A stretch of DNA of 64,000 nt, from positions 10,436 through 74,435 of the forward strand of contig NZ_BSDI01000039.1 of assembly GCF_027923225.1 (NCBI RefSeq), written 5' to 3'. The notes beneath the pieces were generated by a model. The model was not told where the DNA came from and did no database searches. It saw only the letters and a program-made list of their open reading frames with translations. Below are positions 53,871-61,735 of this stretch, piece by piece. The position numbers and the translations under genes are program-made. This DNA is from Phytohabitans aurantiacus (GTDB lineage: Bacteria > Actinomycetota > Actinomycetes > Mycobacteriales > Micromonosporaceae). Positions within the stretch are counted from its first letter, which is position 1. Every line of letters begins with the position of its first letter.

Positions 53871-53930
53871 TTGACGGTCGGCGGATCGACTTCTAGTGTC
53901 GGCCGCAGTTTTGTGGAAAACGTTACCCAC
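53871..53930 (+). promoter_or_regulatory. Carboxylesterase promoter with proximal operator
   Basis: A -35 TTGACG (53871-53876), 17-bp spacer and -10 TAGTGT (53894-53899) are followed at 53913-53930 by GTGGAAAACGTTACCCAC. This is an 18-bp palindrome differing at one base from the box at 58292. It would cover the transcription start region, a typical repressor position. Confidence 0.7.
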
Positions 53931-53942
53931 TGGAGGTTCGGG

Positions 53943-55571
53943 ATGGACCGCAGGGCGATGATCTGTGGGGCGCTGTCGGTGGCGGCCGGGATGAGTGTGC
54001 CGGCGGTGTTTCCGGCGGTGGCGCGGGGCGCGGGGAGAACGGACGAGGCGGCGACGCGCTACGGGAGGGTGCGGGGGAGGCGCGAGGACGGGATCGTCAA
54101 GTTTCTCGGCGTGCCCTACGCTACGCCGCCGCTTGGCGAGCTCCGGTTCAAGGCGCCGAGGCCGCTCCGGCCCTGGTCCGGGGTGCGCGAAGCGGTGAGT
54201 TTTCCCAATCCGGCGTTTCAGGTGGCCGGCAACGAGATGGGGCCTAACGGCAACGGCCGGATGCCGGCGCCCTCCGAAGACTGCCTCTACCTCAACATCT
54301 GGACCCCGGCCGCGGACTGCGAGCGGCGGCCGGTGATGTTCTACAACCACGGCGGCGGCTACATGATCGGCTCCGGTTCCGCTACCGGGCAGGATGGCAC
54401 GCATCTGGCCCAGCTGTACGACGTCGTGGTGGTCGAATCAAACCACCGGCTGGGCATGTTGGGTTACCTGTTTCTGGGCGATCTGGCCGGTGGTGACTAC
54501 GCCGCCAATCAGGGGATGCTGGACATTCTCGCGGCGCTGCGCTGGACGCGGGAGAATATCGAGCACTTCGGGGGCGACCCCAAAAACATCATGGTCTGGG
54601 GCGAGAGTGGCGGCGGCGCCAAGACCGCGGCCATTTACACCATGCCGGCCGCCGCGCCGTTGTTTCACAAGGCTTCGATCGAAAGCGCCGCGCCGTTACG
54701 CTTCCCCACCCGCCAAGGCGCGACCGCTCGGGCCAGGCGCACGCTGGAGCTGCTGGGATTGTCCATAGGGGACATTCCGCGGTTGCGCGAGATTCCGGCG
54801 GAGCGGTTGCTGGAGATCCAGCAGTCCGAAGCCGCGAACGGGGTCGCGCCCTGGGGCGACCCCGACCCGCTGCCCGGCTTTGGCGCCTTTGTCGATGGCA
54901 GCGTGATCCCGCGGCACCCGTTCGCCGATGGCGTCGCACCCTTCTCCGCCGGCAAGCCGCTGATGTGCGGGACATGCCGCGACGAAACGGTGTTCTTCAG
55001 CCTCTTCGGGCCGCGTGACATCTTCAGTATCGACGAGGCTGGCCTGCGTACGAGGTTGAGCACCACGTATCAGGGCGCCGAACTTGACCGGGTCATCAGG
55101 ACCTTCCAGGCGTCGAGGCCGGGCGCGACGCCGGCGCAGCTCTACTTCGCGATCACGACGTCGCCCATCTGGCGGGACGCGATAAGGATCGCGGAGGCCA
55201 AGGTGGCGCAGCGCGCCGCGCCCGTGTACATGTACCAGCTCGCCTACCAGAACCCGACCCTGGTCCCGGGCACCAATTTTCCGCTCGGCTCGCCGCACGC
55301 GTCGGACATCAATCTCAAGTTTGCCAACACCGACAAGAACCTCGACTTCTTCCTCTACGCGGATCAGTCGCCGGGGCGGTTGGCGACCGCGCGGCACATG
55401 AGCGGACTGTGGGCGGGCTTCGCCCGCACGGGACGTCCACATGCGAGGGGCGTGCCCACCTGGCCCGCCTATACGACGAGGAGCCGCGCCACGATGTGGC
55501 TCGACGCCGAATGCCGGATCGTCGACGACCCCGACCGGGCGGAGAGGCTGTTCTGGGAGAACCGCGCCTGA
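53943..55571 (+). CDS. Secreted type-B carboxylesterase
   Basis: A 542-residue carboxylesterase/lipase family enzyme. A signal peptide (MDRRAMICGALSVAAGMSVP, Tat-like but with a single Arg pair) is followed by the fold: FLGVPYATPPLGELRF, EDCLYLNIWTP, oxyanion YNHGGGYMIGSGS, nucleophile GESGGG (Ser about 222) and a conserved histidine in LGSPHASD. It hydrolyses ester bonds in an unknown substrate outside the cell. A clear promoter and two AACGTT operator-like boxes stand upstream, as before the PETase-like gene at 58278. ATG 53943 opens the signal peptide. Confidence 0.9.
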   Translation: MDRRAMICGALSVAAGMSVPAVFPAVARGAGRTDEAATRYGRVRGRREDGIVKFLGVPYATPPLGELRFKAPRPLRPWSGVREAVSFPNPAFQVAGNEMGPNGNGRMPAPSEDCLYLNIWTPAADCERRPVMFYNHGGGYMIGSGSATGQDGTHLAQLYDVVVVESNHRLGMLGYLFLGDLAGGDYAANQGMLDILAALRWTRENIEHFGGDPKNIMVWGESGGGAKTAAIYTMPAAAPLFHKASIESAAPLRFPTRQGATARARRTLELLGLSIGDIPRLREIPAERLLEIQQSEAANGVAPWGDPDPLPGFGAFVDGSVIPRHPFADGVAPFSAGKPLMCGTCRDETVFFSLFGPRDIFSIDEAGLRTRLSTTYQGAELDRVIRTFQASRPGATPAQLYFAITTSPIWRDAIRIAEAKVAQRAAPVYMYQLAYQNPTLVPGTNFPLGSPHASDINLKFANTDKNLDFFLYADQSPGRLATARHMSGLWAGFARTGRPHARGVPTWPAYTTRSRATMWLDAECRIVDDPDRAERLFWENRA

Positions 55572-55635
55572 TGCCCGTTTCGCGGGATGCCGGCCGGCAT
55601 ACTGGCCGTAGTTCAGCGATATACCGGAGGCCATC

Positions 55636-56679
55636 ATTCTTACCGTCAACGCCATCGCCGCGCCGTCCGCCACCGAGCCGCTCGTGCGCACCACGATCGA
55701 GCGGCGTGATCTCGGGCCGCGCGATGTGCTGATCGAGATCAGCTATGCCGGGATCTGCCACTCCGACATCCACACGGTGCGCGGCGAGTGGGGTGCCGTG
55801 CCGTATCCGCTCACGGTCGGCCACGAGATCGTCGGGCACGTCACCGAGGTCGGTGCCGATGTCACCCGGCACGCGGTCGGCGACCGGGTCGGCGTGGGCT
55901 GCATGGTCAACTCGTGCCGCGAGTGCGCGAACTGCCGCGCCGGGCAGGAGCAGTACTGCCTGCAGGGCAATGTGGGCACCTACGCCAGCGTCGACCGCGA
56001 CGGCACCGTGACCCAGGGCGGGTATTCGACGCACGTCGTGGTCGACGAAGACTTCGTGCTGCGGGTGCCCCACGCCATCCCGCATGAGGCGGTCGCCCCG
56101 TTGCTGTGCGCGGGGATCACCACGTACTCGCCGCTGGCGCACTGGAAGGCCGGCCCGGGCACGAAGGTCGCCGTGGTCGGCATGGGTGGCCTGGGCCACA
56201 TGGCGGTCAAGATCGCGGTCGCGATGGGCGCCGAGGTGACCGTGCTGTCGCAGACGCTCGGCAAGAAGGACGACGGGCTGCGCTTCGGCGCCGAGGACTA
56301 CCAGGCGACCAGTGACCCGGCGACGTTCGAGGCCCTCGCCAACACCTTCGACCTGATCATCAACACGGTCAGCGCGTCGATCGACGTCGGCGCCTACCTG
56401 GGCCTGCTGCGACTGGACGGCACCATGGTCAACGTCGGCGCCCCGCCGGAGCCGCTGCCGGTGCGGGTGTTCTCGCTGTTCAACAACCGGCGCTCGTTCG
56501 CCGGATCGAGCATCGGCGGCATCGCCGAGACCCAGCGGATGCTGGAGTTCTGCGCCGAGCACGGCATCGCCCCCGAGGTCGAGGTCGTCGACGCCGACGC
56601 CGTCAACGACGCGTACGAGCGGGTGCTGTCCTCCGACGTCCGGTACCGGTTCGTGATCGACATCGACTCCCTGCGCTGA
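55636..56679 (+). CDS. Zinc-dependent NAD(P) alcohol dehydrogenase, apparent ATT start
   Basis: A 347-residue medium-chain dehydrogenase of the YahK/cinnamyl-alcohol type. Catalytic zinc ligands are in GICHSDIHT (Cys) and GHEIVGH (His/Glu), and four structural-zinc cysteines in CRECANCRAGQEQYC. The NAD(P) motif is VVGMGGLGHMAVKIA (about 176-190). The conserved N-terminus TVNAIAAPSATEPL is in frame but has no ATG/GTG/TTG before it. GGAGG at 55626-55630 stands 5 nt before ATT at 55636, which is the best start. GTG 55684 would delete 16 conserved residues. It reduces aldehydes with NADPH; the physiological substrate is unknown. Confidence 0.85.
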   Translation: MLTVNAIAAPSATEPLVRTTIERRDLGPRDVLIEISYAGICHSDIHTVRGEWGAVPYPLTVGHEIVGHVTEVGADVTRHAVGDRVGVGCMVNSCRECANCRAGQEQYCLQGNVGTYASVDRDGTVTQGGYSTHVVVDEDFVLRVPHAIPHEAVAPLLCAGITTYSPLAHWKAGPGTKVAVVGMGGLGHMAVKIAVAMGAEVTVLSQTLGKKDDGLRFGAEDYQATSDPATFEALANTFDLIINTVSASIDVGAYLGLLRLDGTMVNVGAPPEPLPVRVFSLFNNRRSFAGSSIGGIAETQRMLEFCAEHGIAPEVEVVDADAVNDAYERVLSSDVRYRFVIDIDSLR

Positions 56680-56695
56680 CGCGCGAGCCCTAGCG

Positions 56696-56885
56696 AATCC
56701 GAGCTACCGCGACGGTCGTCGTGGCCGAGGCCGTTGCTCCCGCGGCCTCACCCTCCGCGTGTGGTCACGCTCGCCGCTCGCCGTCGCCACGCCGACCGGT
56801 CACGGCCGCGGGTTGTGGGAACGCGGTGGGTGAGGCCGCGGGAGCGGCGGTCTTGTGCGCGGCGGGCGTCGCGGTAGCTCGGATT
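56696..56885. repeat. Palindromic repeat R1, longest copy
   Basis: A 190-bp copy with the best outer arms: AATCCGAGCTACCGCGAC and GTCGCGGTAGCTCGGATT are exact complements. Inner arms GCTCCCGCGGCCTCACCC and GGGTGAGGCCGCGGGAGC also pair. It lies just after the alcohol dehydrogenase stop. Confidence 0.88.
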
Positions 56886-56948
56886 TCGGTCCTGGTTCTG
56901 GGCTTGTCCTTGTCCCGCGAAGGGCTGTCGATCAAGGCCATGTGCGTG

Positions 56949-57005
56949 GATCAAGGGCGAATGCACGCGGAAAAGAGATCGAACCACGTGCATTCGCCCT
57001 TGATC
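56949..57005. repeat. 57-bp palindromic R2 unit
   Basis: GATCAAGGGCGAATGCACG and CGTGCATTCGCCCTTGATC form perfect 19-bp arms around a 19-bp centre. It is the same unit, in opposite orientation, as the copies at 52847-53258. It lies between the alcohol dehydrogenase and the PETase-like gene, near the latter's stop; the rest of 56680-57072 is the R1 copy and short GC-rich sequence. Confidence 0.88.
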
Positions 57006-57072
57006 GGCGGGCTGGCCGGCCGCCGGCCGCGCGGGGCGGCGCAGCGCGGGCGGCACGGGCGGGGCGGGGTGT

Positions 57073-58278
57073 CTATGGGGTGGCGCAGGTGAGGGACGTG
57101 GCGGATGGGGTGCCGCTGCTGATGAAGCCGAACGTGGTGGTCGCGCCCGCCGCCAAGGCGCCGTTGTAGGGGGCGTTTCGCACCGCGGCCGCGCCGCTGC
57201 CGGTGACCAGCGTGCCGTTCCAGACCTGGCTGATCTGGCCGCCGCCCATGGTCCAGCGGACGGTCCAGCCGTTGATCGCCGAGTTCCCGGCCCGCACCGT
57301 CATCTCGCCCTGGTAGCCGCCGGACCAGGTGTTGACGGTCTGGTAGGTGGCCGCGCACGCGCCGCCGGGCGGCGGCCCGGTCGGCCCGGGCGTGGTCGGC
57401 CCGGCCGACGGGCTGGAGGTGGGCGGTGTCGCGCTGGTCAGCGGGCAGGTGTTGAGGTACTGCGACAGCCCGGACATGTTCGTCGTCGGGCAGAAGAACT
57501 GGTGGTAGCGCGCGTCGTTGTCCACGAAGATCTTCAGCCAGGGGATCCAGTTGCGCGCGATCGCGGTGGTCGGCTGCCCGATCTGGTTGTGGCCCGCGCC
57601 GGCGAGTTCGATGTACGCCTTCTCGACGCCGGCCGGGATCCCGTTGTAGGCGTTGCGGTTCTGCCCCACCAGGCTGTCGTTCTGCATCGCGGTGATCAGC
57701 GTCGGCACCCGGACGTTGGCGGCGCTGCCCGGGAAGAACGGCGCGTTGGGGATCGACGCCTTGAGCGTGGGGCGCCGGAGCACCGCTTCGAAGGCGCCGC
57801 CACCGCCCATGGAGTGCCCGGCCACGGCGAGCCGGCTGGCGTCGACCCGGGTGCGTACCGAGCTGGTCTGCGTCAGGTAGTCCAGCGCCGCCAGCAGCTG
57901 GGAGCCGCGGCTCGCGGTGCTGTCGTTGAGCCCGAGCGTGTCGATGCCGAACACGACGAACCCCTGCGAGGAGAGCCTGGGCCCCAGCCACGCGATGCCG
58001 GGCCAGGTGCCGTTCAAGCCGGGGGAGATGGCGACCGCGCCGAAGGTGCCCTGGCTGGTGTCGGTCGGGTAGTAGATCACGCCGCCGCCGAAGTTGCCCT
58101 GGCGCGGCACGGTGACCGACGCGGTGGCGAACGGCCCGGTCGTCGCCGAGATGCTCTGTGGGGTGGGGTCCGGACCCCGCTGGTACGGGTTGTCAGCCGC
58201 GGCGGCCTCCAGCGCCACCGCGACGCTGGCGCCGCACAGGAGCGCGGCGACGGATCCGATCGTCCATAACCGTTTCAT
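57073..58278 (-). CDS. Secreted polyester hydrolase (cutinase/PETase-like) with CBM2
   Basis: A 401-residue exported enzyme. After a signal peptide (MKRLWTIGSVAALLCGASVA) the mature enzyme starts NPYQRGPDPTPQSI, as in Thermobifida cutinases and IsPETase. GHSMGGGG gives nucleophile Ser156, NDS gives Asp201, GAGHN gives His230, and Cys263/Cys278 form the family C-terminal disulfide. The oxyanion aromatic of cutinases (PGY/PGF) is Leu88 here (PGLNG), and the conserved Trp is Phe181 (NAPFF), so the substrate cleft differs. A Pro-rich linker (about 283-307) leads to a complete CBM2 (308-401). ATG 58278 has GGGAGG upstream. Two operator-like boxes shared with the 53943 esterase suggest joint control. 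Confidence 0.88.
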   Translation of the reverse strand: MKRLWTIGSVAALLCGASVAVALEAAAADNPYQRGPDPTPQSISATTGPFATASVTVPRQGNFGGGVIYYPTDTSQGTFGAVAISPGLNGTWPGIAWLGPRLSSQGFVVFGIDTLGLNDSTASRGSQLLAALDYLTQTSSVRTRVDASRLAVAGHSMGGGGAFEAVLRRPTLKASIPNAPFFPGSAANVRVPTLITAMQNDSLVGQNRNAYNGIPAGVEKAYIELAGAGHNQIGQPTTAIARNWIPWLKIFVDNDARYHQFFCPTTNMSGLSQYLNTCPLTSATPPTSSPSAGPTTPGPTGPPPGGACAATYQTVNTWSGGYQGEMTVRAGNSAINGWTVRWTMGGGQISQVWNGTLVTGSGAAAVRNAPYNGALAAGATTTFGFISSGTPSATSLTCATP

Positions 58279-58291
58279 CGATCCTCCCTGC

Positions 58292-58337
58292 GTGGAAAAC
58301 GTTGCCCACTATAGGTGGCTGTCGATGGCCTGGACAA
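58292..58337 (-). promoter_or_regulatory. Promoter and proximal operator of the PETase-like gene
   Basis: On the minus strand a -35 TTGTCC (58337-58332), 18-bp spacer and -10 TATAGT (58313-58308) read toward 58278. The palindrome GTGGAAAACGTTGCCCAC (58292-58309, plus-strand reading) begins inside the -10 and covers the start region. Confidence 0.7.
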
Positions 58338-58361
58338 GGGTCCTTCCTGGAGGAGGATCCC

Positions 58362-58375
58362 GGGGAACGTTGCCC
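58362..58375. promoter_or_regulatory. Distal AACGTT operator-like box
   Basis: GGGGAACGTTGCCC is identical to 53815-53828. It stands 24 bp upstream of the -35 of the PETase-like promoter. The pair (distal and proximal) is conserved at both loci. Confidence 0.65.
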
Positions 58376-58431
58376 GCCAGATGGAGCCGCTCGGCCCGGG
58401 ACCCACCCCCGGGCCGAGCGGCCGTTCGGGT

Positions 58432-60534
58432 TTAGGTGGTGCCGCCGGTCACCGTGGTGCCGGACCTGGTGATGAAGTACGTGGTCGTCGCGCCGCTCCA
58501 GAAGTGGAAGGTGAGAGTGACGCGCCCGTCGTTGACCTCGGCGAAGAACTCGGGCTTCAGGATGATCGTGTTGGCGTTGTAGTCCGGCTGGAAGTGCTGC
58601 CAGAACTCCTTGTAGGTGGTCCAGTTGGCCGGTCCGGCGGGCGTGCCGTCGGCGTACCTGGCCTCCATGGTGGCCAGCTGGTCACCGCGGAACTGGGTCG
58701 GGATCGTGAACGAACTTGTCGTTCCCGAGGCGCCGGCCTGTGTCGGCGGGTCGTTGCTGATGACGCTGATCTGCCACGGCACGCCGGTGGAGAAGCGCGC
58801 CTCGATGGTGGCGTTCACCCCGTAGGCGCGGTTGCCGGCCAGTCGCGTCAGGGCCGCCGCGGTGAGCGTGAGCGTCGCCCCGGACACGGTGTAGTCGGCG
58901 CCGTTGGCCAGCTGCGTGTTGCCCTGCCACAGCCCGCGGAACGTCGTGCCGTTGAGGTTGAGGCTGAGCGACTTGCTGGTGATGGCGGTGCCGCGGGGCA
59001 CGTAGACCTGGTCCGACGAGGCGGTGCCGGAGCGGGTCGTCCAGCTCGCCTTGAACATCTCGTACACGCCCTGGTCGCGCCACTGCAAGGTGTTGCGGTT
59101 CAGGAACTGGCCGGCGTCCCACACCATCGTGGTGAGGTTTCTGATCCGGGCGTGGTAGCCGACCGCTTCGAGGAACTTCAGGAACTCGCCGCGCTCGATG
59201 ACGCCGGGCCGGTTGTGGTCCCAGTTGAGCAGCGCCCACTCGCCGACGATGACGGGTATCCCGCGGTTGACGAACGCGTTCTGGACCCGGTCGAAGGTAC
59301 CGGTCAGGTCCTGCTCCACATTGGAGTCGTATCGGGTGCCGCCGGCGATGTTGACGCTGAACGGCCACCATCCGTAGAAGTGGACGGTCGCGGCGAGGTT
59401 GGGGTCGTTCAGCTGGTTGAACGTGGCGTTCAGCGCGTCCAGCTTGGGCTGGTCGGCGTTGGTGAACAGGGTGGGCAGCACGAGTACCCGGGTCGCGTTG
59501 TTGCCGCCCGACTGGCGCACGATGCGCACGAACTCGACGTTGAGCTCGTTCAGCAGCGGGTACGCCTGGTCGTCGGTGACGTTGGCGAACTGCGGTTCGT
59601 TGATGCTCTCGAACAGCACCCTGCCGGAGTAGCCACGCAACGATGTGGACAGTTGCGTCCACAGTGCCCGGTACCGCTCCATCACGTTCGCGCGGTCACT
59701 GGGATACGTGTTGATCCACTGCCAGGAGTCGTGATGGAGGTTCACCAGCACGTAGAGGTCTTCTTGTAGCGACCAGTCGATGATCTGGCGTACCCGGTTG
59801 AGCCACGTCGCGTCGATGGTGTACGCGGGTGCCGGGCCGTGGTGGTTGCTCCAGGTCACCGGGAGCCGGATGCTCCGATACCCCTGCGATCGCACGTGCC
59901 GCAGCAGCGCCTGCGTGGTCAGCGGGTTGCCCCAGGCCGTCTCGTCGGGGATCGCGTCGAGCGTGTTGCCCAGGTTCCAGCCCGGCTGCATCGCCGCCAC
60001 CGTCGCCATCGGGTTGCCCGGCGGCTGCGGAGACGTCGACGGCGAGGCCGAGGGGGACGATGACGGCGACACCGAGGGCGACACGGTCGGCGACGTCGTG
60101 CCGCCCACGTTGCCGGTACAGGCGACGCCGTTGAGCGCGAACGACGTGGGTGCCGTGTTGGTGCCCGACCACGAGCCGTTGAAGCCGAACGAGACCGTGG
60201 CGTTCGTGGCGATCGCCGCGTTGTAGCTGGCGTTCACCGCGGTGTGCTGATTTCCGGAGGCGGTGACCGTGGCGTTCCACGCCTGGGTGACGCGCTGGCC
60301 GGACGGGAACGTCCACACCAGACTCCAGCCGTTGACGGGGTCGCCGAGGTTGGTCACGCCGACGTTGGCGGTGAAGCCACCGGGCCATTGGGACGTCGTC
60401 GAGTACGCCACCCGGCAACCGGCCGCGGCCTGGGCGTTGACCGCCATGGCCATCCCGGCCACCAGCAGCGCGACCACGCCACCGGCGAGGGCGCTGAGCC
60501 GCCACCGGGTCCTTCGTATGCCTTCCACACTCAC
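58432..60534 (-). CDS. GH5 endoglucanase: CBM2, GH5 (subfamily 4-like), Ig-like X2, C-terminal module
   Basis: A 700-residue secreted cellulase. GTG 60534 has GAGGAG 7 nt upstream. After the signal peptide come a CBM2 (about 39-140), a Ser/Pro linker (about 145-172) and a GH5 barrel from PGWNLGNTLDAI. The barrel has acid/base Glu in FESINEPQ and nucleophile Glu in VGEWALLNW. An X2/Ig-like module follows (about 505-600), then a C-terminal beta module like CBM46 of Bacillus GH5_4 enzymes (about 600-700). It should cut beta-1,4-glucans, possibly xyloglucan. It follows the LPMO gene by 10 nt, so the two are surely cotranscribed. Confidence 0.9.
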   Translation of the reverse strand: MSVEGIRRTRWRLSALAGGVVALLVAGMAMAVNAQAAAGCRVAYSTTSQWPGGFTANVGVTNLGDPVNGWSLVWTFPSGQRVTQAWNATVTASGNQHTAVNASYNAAIATNATVSFGFNGSWSGTNTAPTSFALNGVACTGNVGGTTSPTVSPSVSPSSSPSASPSTSPQPPGNPMATVAAMQPGWNLGNTLDAIPDETAWGNPLTTQALLRHVRSQGYRSIRLPVTWSNHHGPAPAYTIDATWLNRVRQIIDWSLQEDLYVLVNLHHDSWQWINTYPSDRANVMERYRALWTQLSTSLRGYSGRVLFESINEPQFANVTDDQAYPLLNELNVEFVRIVRQSGGNNATRVLVLPTLFTNADQPKLDALNATFNQLNDPNLAATVHFYGWWPFSVNIAGGTRYDSNVEQDLTGTFDRVQNAFVNRGIPVIVGEWALLNWDHNRPGVIERGEFLKFLEAVGYHARIRNLTTMVWDAGQFLNRNTLQWRDQGVYEMFKASWTTRSGTASSDQVYVPRGTAITSKSLSLNLNGTTFRGLWQGNTQLANGADYTVSGATLTLTAAALTRLAGNRAYGVNATIEARFSTGVPWQISVISNDPPTQAGASGTTSSFTIPTQFRGDQLATMEARYADGTPAGPANWTTYKEFWQHFQPDYNANTIILKPEFFAEVNDGRVTLTFHFWSGATTTYFITRSGTTVTGGTT

Positions 60535-60544
60535 GAATGACTCC

Positions 60545-61582
60545 TCAGCTCGTTGCCGTACAGCTCAAGGTGGGGGCGCCGTTCGTGCCGAGCCACTGAC
60601 CGACGAAGCCGAAGGTCGTGCTCGCGCCGGCGGCGAGGTTGCCGTTGTAGTTGACGTTTCGGGCGGTCCAGGTGCCGCCGTCCGGGGTGACCGAGGCGTT
60701 CCAGATCTGGCCGATCGTCTGCCCGTCGGGGAAGCGCAGGGTGACCGCCCAGCCGGTGACCGGGCTCGAACCGGCGGTCACCTTGACCTCGCCCTGGTAG
60801 CCGCCGTTCCACTGGCTGGTGAGGGCGTACGTGGCCGAGCAGCCGGCGTTCGGCGCGGGCGTCGGCGGCGGGGTGGTCGGGTCCGGCGGGCCGCCGGGGA
60901 ACCGCACGTCCGAGCACATGTAGTAGTTCTGGTCGGCGTGGCCGGCGCGCCAGACGGCGTACACGATGTGCCGGCCGGTCCGTCCGGGCGCGCTGATCTG
61001 GAACGGTCCATAGTCGACACCGTTGAGCAGCGGGTCGTTGGGCCTCGTGGGCCACCCCGAGTCCGGGAACGCGCCGGTGTCTTTGACCAGTTCCAGGTCG
61101 CTCCAGCGCAGCCGCTGGGTGACCGGGTTGAAGCCCTGCTTGGTGACGTAGATGCGGATGTACGCCGAGCCGTGGCGGGCCTGGTCGTGCATGGTCCAGC
61201 TGAACGTGTTGTTGACGTTCTGGGCGCGCCAGAGGCCGGGGTTGTCCAGGGCGGCGTACGTGTCGTCACCGCCGCCGCACAGATGGCCGTCCGGCACGCG
61301 CGCCTGGTGGTCGTTGTTGACGTTGTCCTGGATCAGGCCGTTCCAGGTCCACATCGCGGCCGGGTTCGCCTGGTACGCCTGCCAGCACATCGGGTCCTGG
61401 ACCTTCATGGCCGGATTCAGCCAGTCCACCCACCGGGTGGCGCAGCCGTAGTGGCGCGACGGCGGGTCGATCGCCGACCCGTGGGCGTCGGCGGGCCGGG
61501 CGTCGATCAGTAGGGCGGTCAGCGCGATCAGGGCCATTGCGGCGACGGCCAGCAGCCGGCGCGGTAGTGCGACAGAAGACAT
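60545..61582 (-). CDS. AA10 lytic polysaccharide monooxygenase with CBM2
   Basis: A 345-residue secreted copper enzyme. The signal peptide ends ARPADA, so the mature protein begins HGSAIDPPSRHYGC with the N-terminal copper-binding His. The second brace His is in QARHGSAYIRIYVTK. The C-terminal part of the AA10 domain has NYYMCSDVRF, where most AA10 enzymes have Phe (NFF) by the copper. A Pro/Thr linker (about 231-242) leads to a CBM2 (about 243-345). It oxidatively cleaves crystalline cellulose (or chitin); CBM2 and the GH5 neighbour favour cellulose. ATG 61582 has GGAGGG just upstream. A GAAA-TTTC box lies in its promoter region. Confidence 0.92.
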   Translation of the reverse strand: MSSVALPRRLLAVAAMALIALTALLIDARPADAHGSAIDPPSRHYGCATRWVDWLNPAMKVQDPMCWQAYQANPAAMWTWNGLIQDNVNNDHQARVPDGHLCGGGDDTYAALDNPGLWRAQNVNNTFSWTMHDQARHGSAYIRIYVTKQGFNPVTQRLRWSDLELVKDTGAFPDSGWPTRPNDPLLNGVDYGPFQISAPGRTGRHIVYAVWRAGHADQNYYMCSDVRFPGGPPDPTTPPPTPAPNAGCSATYALTSQWNGGYQGEVKVTAGSSPVTGWAVTLRFPDGQTIGQIWNASVTPDGGTWTARNVNYNGNLAAGASTTFGFVGQWLGTNGAPTLSCTATS

Positions 61583-61657
61583 GAACCCTCCAGTAGTCCT
61601 GATGGGGGGCTCGCGGACGCTTGCCCTGAATCCGCGAACGCTGCATGGCTCCCGCAG

Positions 61658-61668
61658 CGAAAGTTTCT
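61658..61668. promoter_or_regulatory. CGAAAGTTTCT box before the LPMO-GH5 operon
   Basis: The GAAA-N-TTTC motif lies about 76 nt upstream of the LPMO start. It matches, in reverse orientation, the boxes at 31694 and 38912. Confidence 0.55.
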
Positions 61669-61735
61669 GTGACGGGACCGTACGCCTTTCCTAGATTCAC
61701 GTCAATGGATGCGCTTTAGGTGGCGAATTGGGTGC

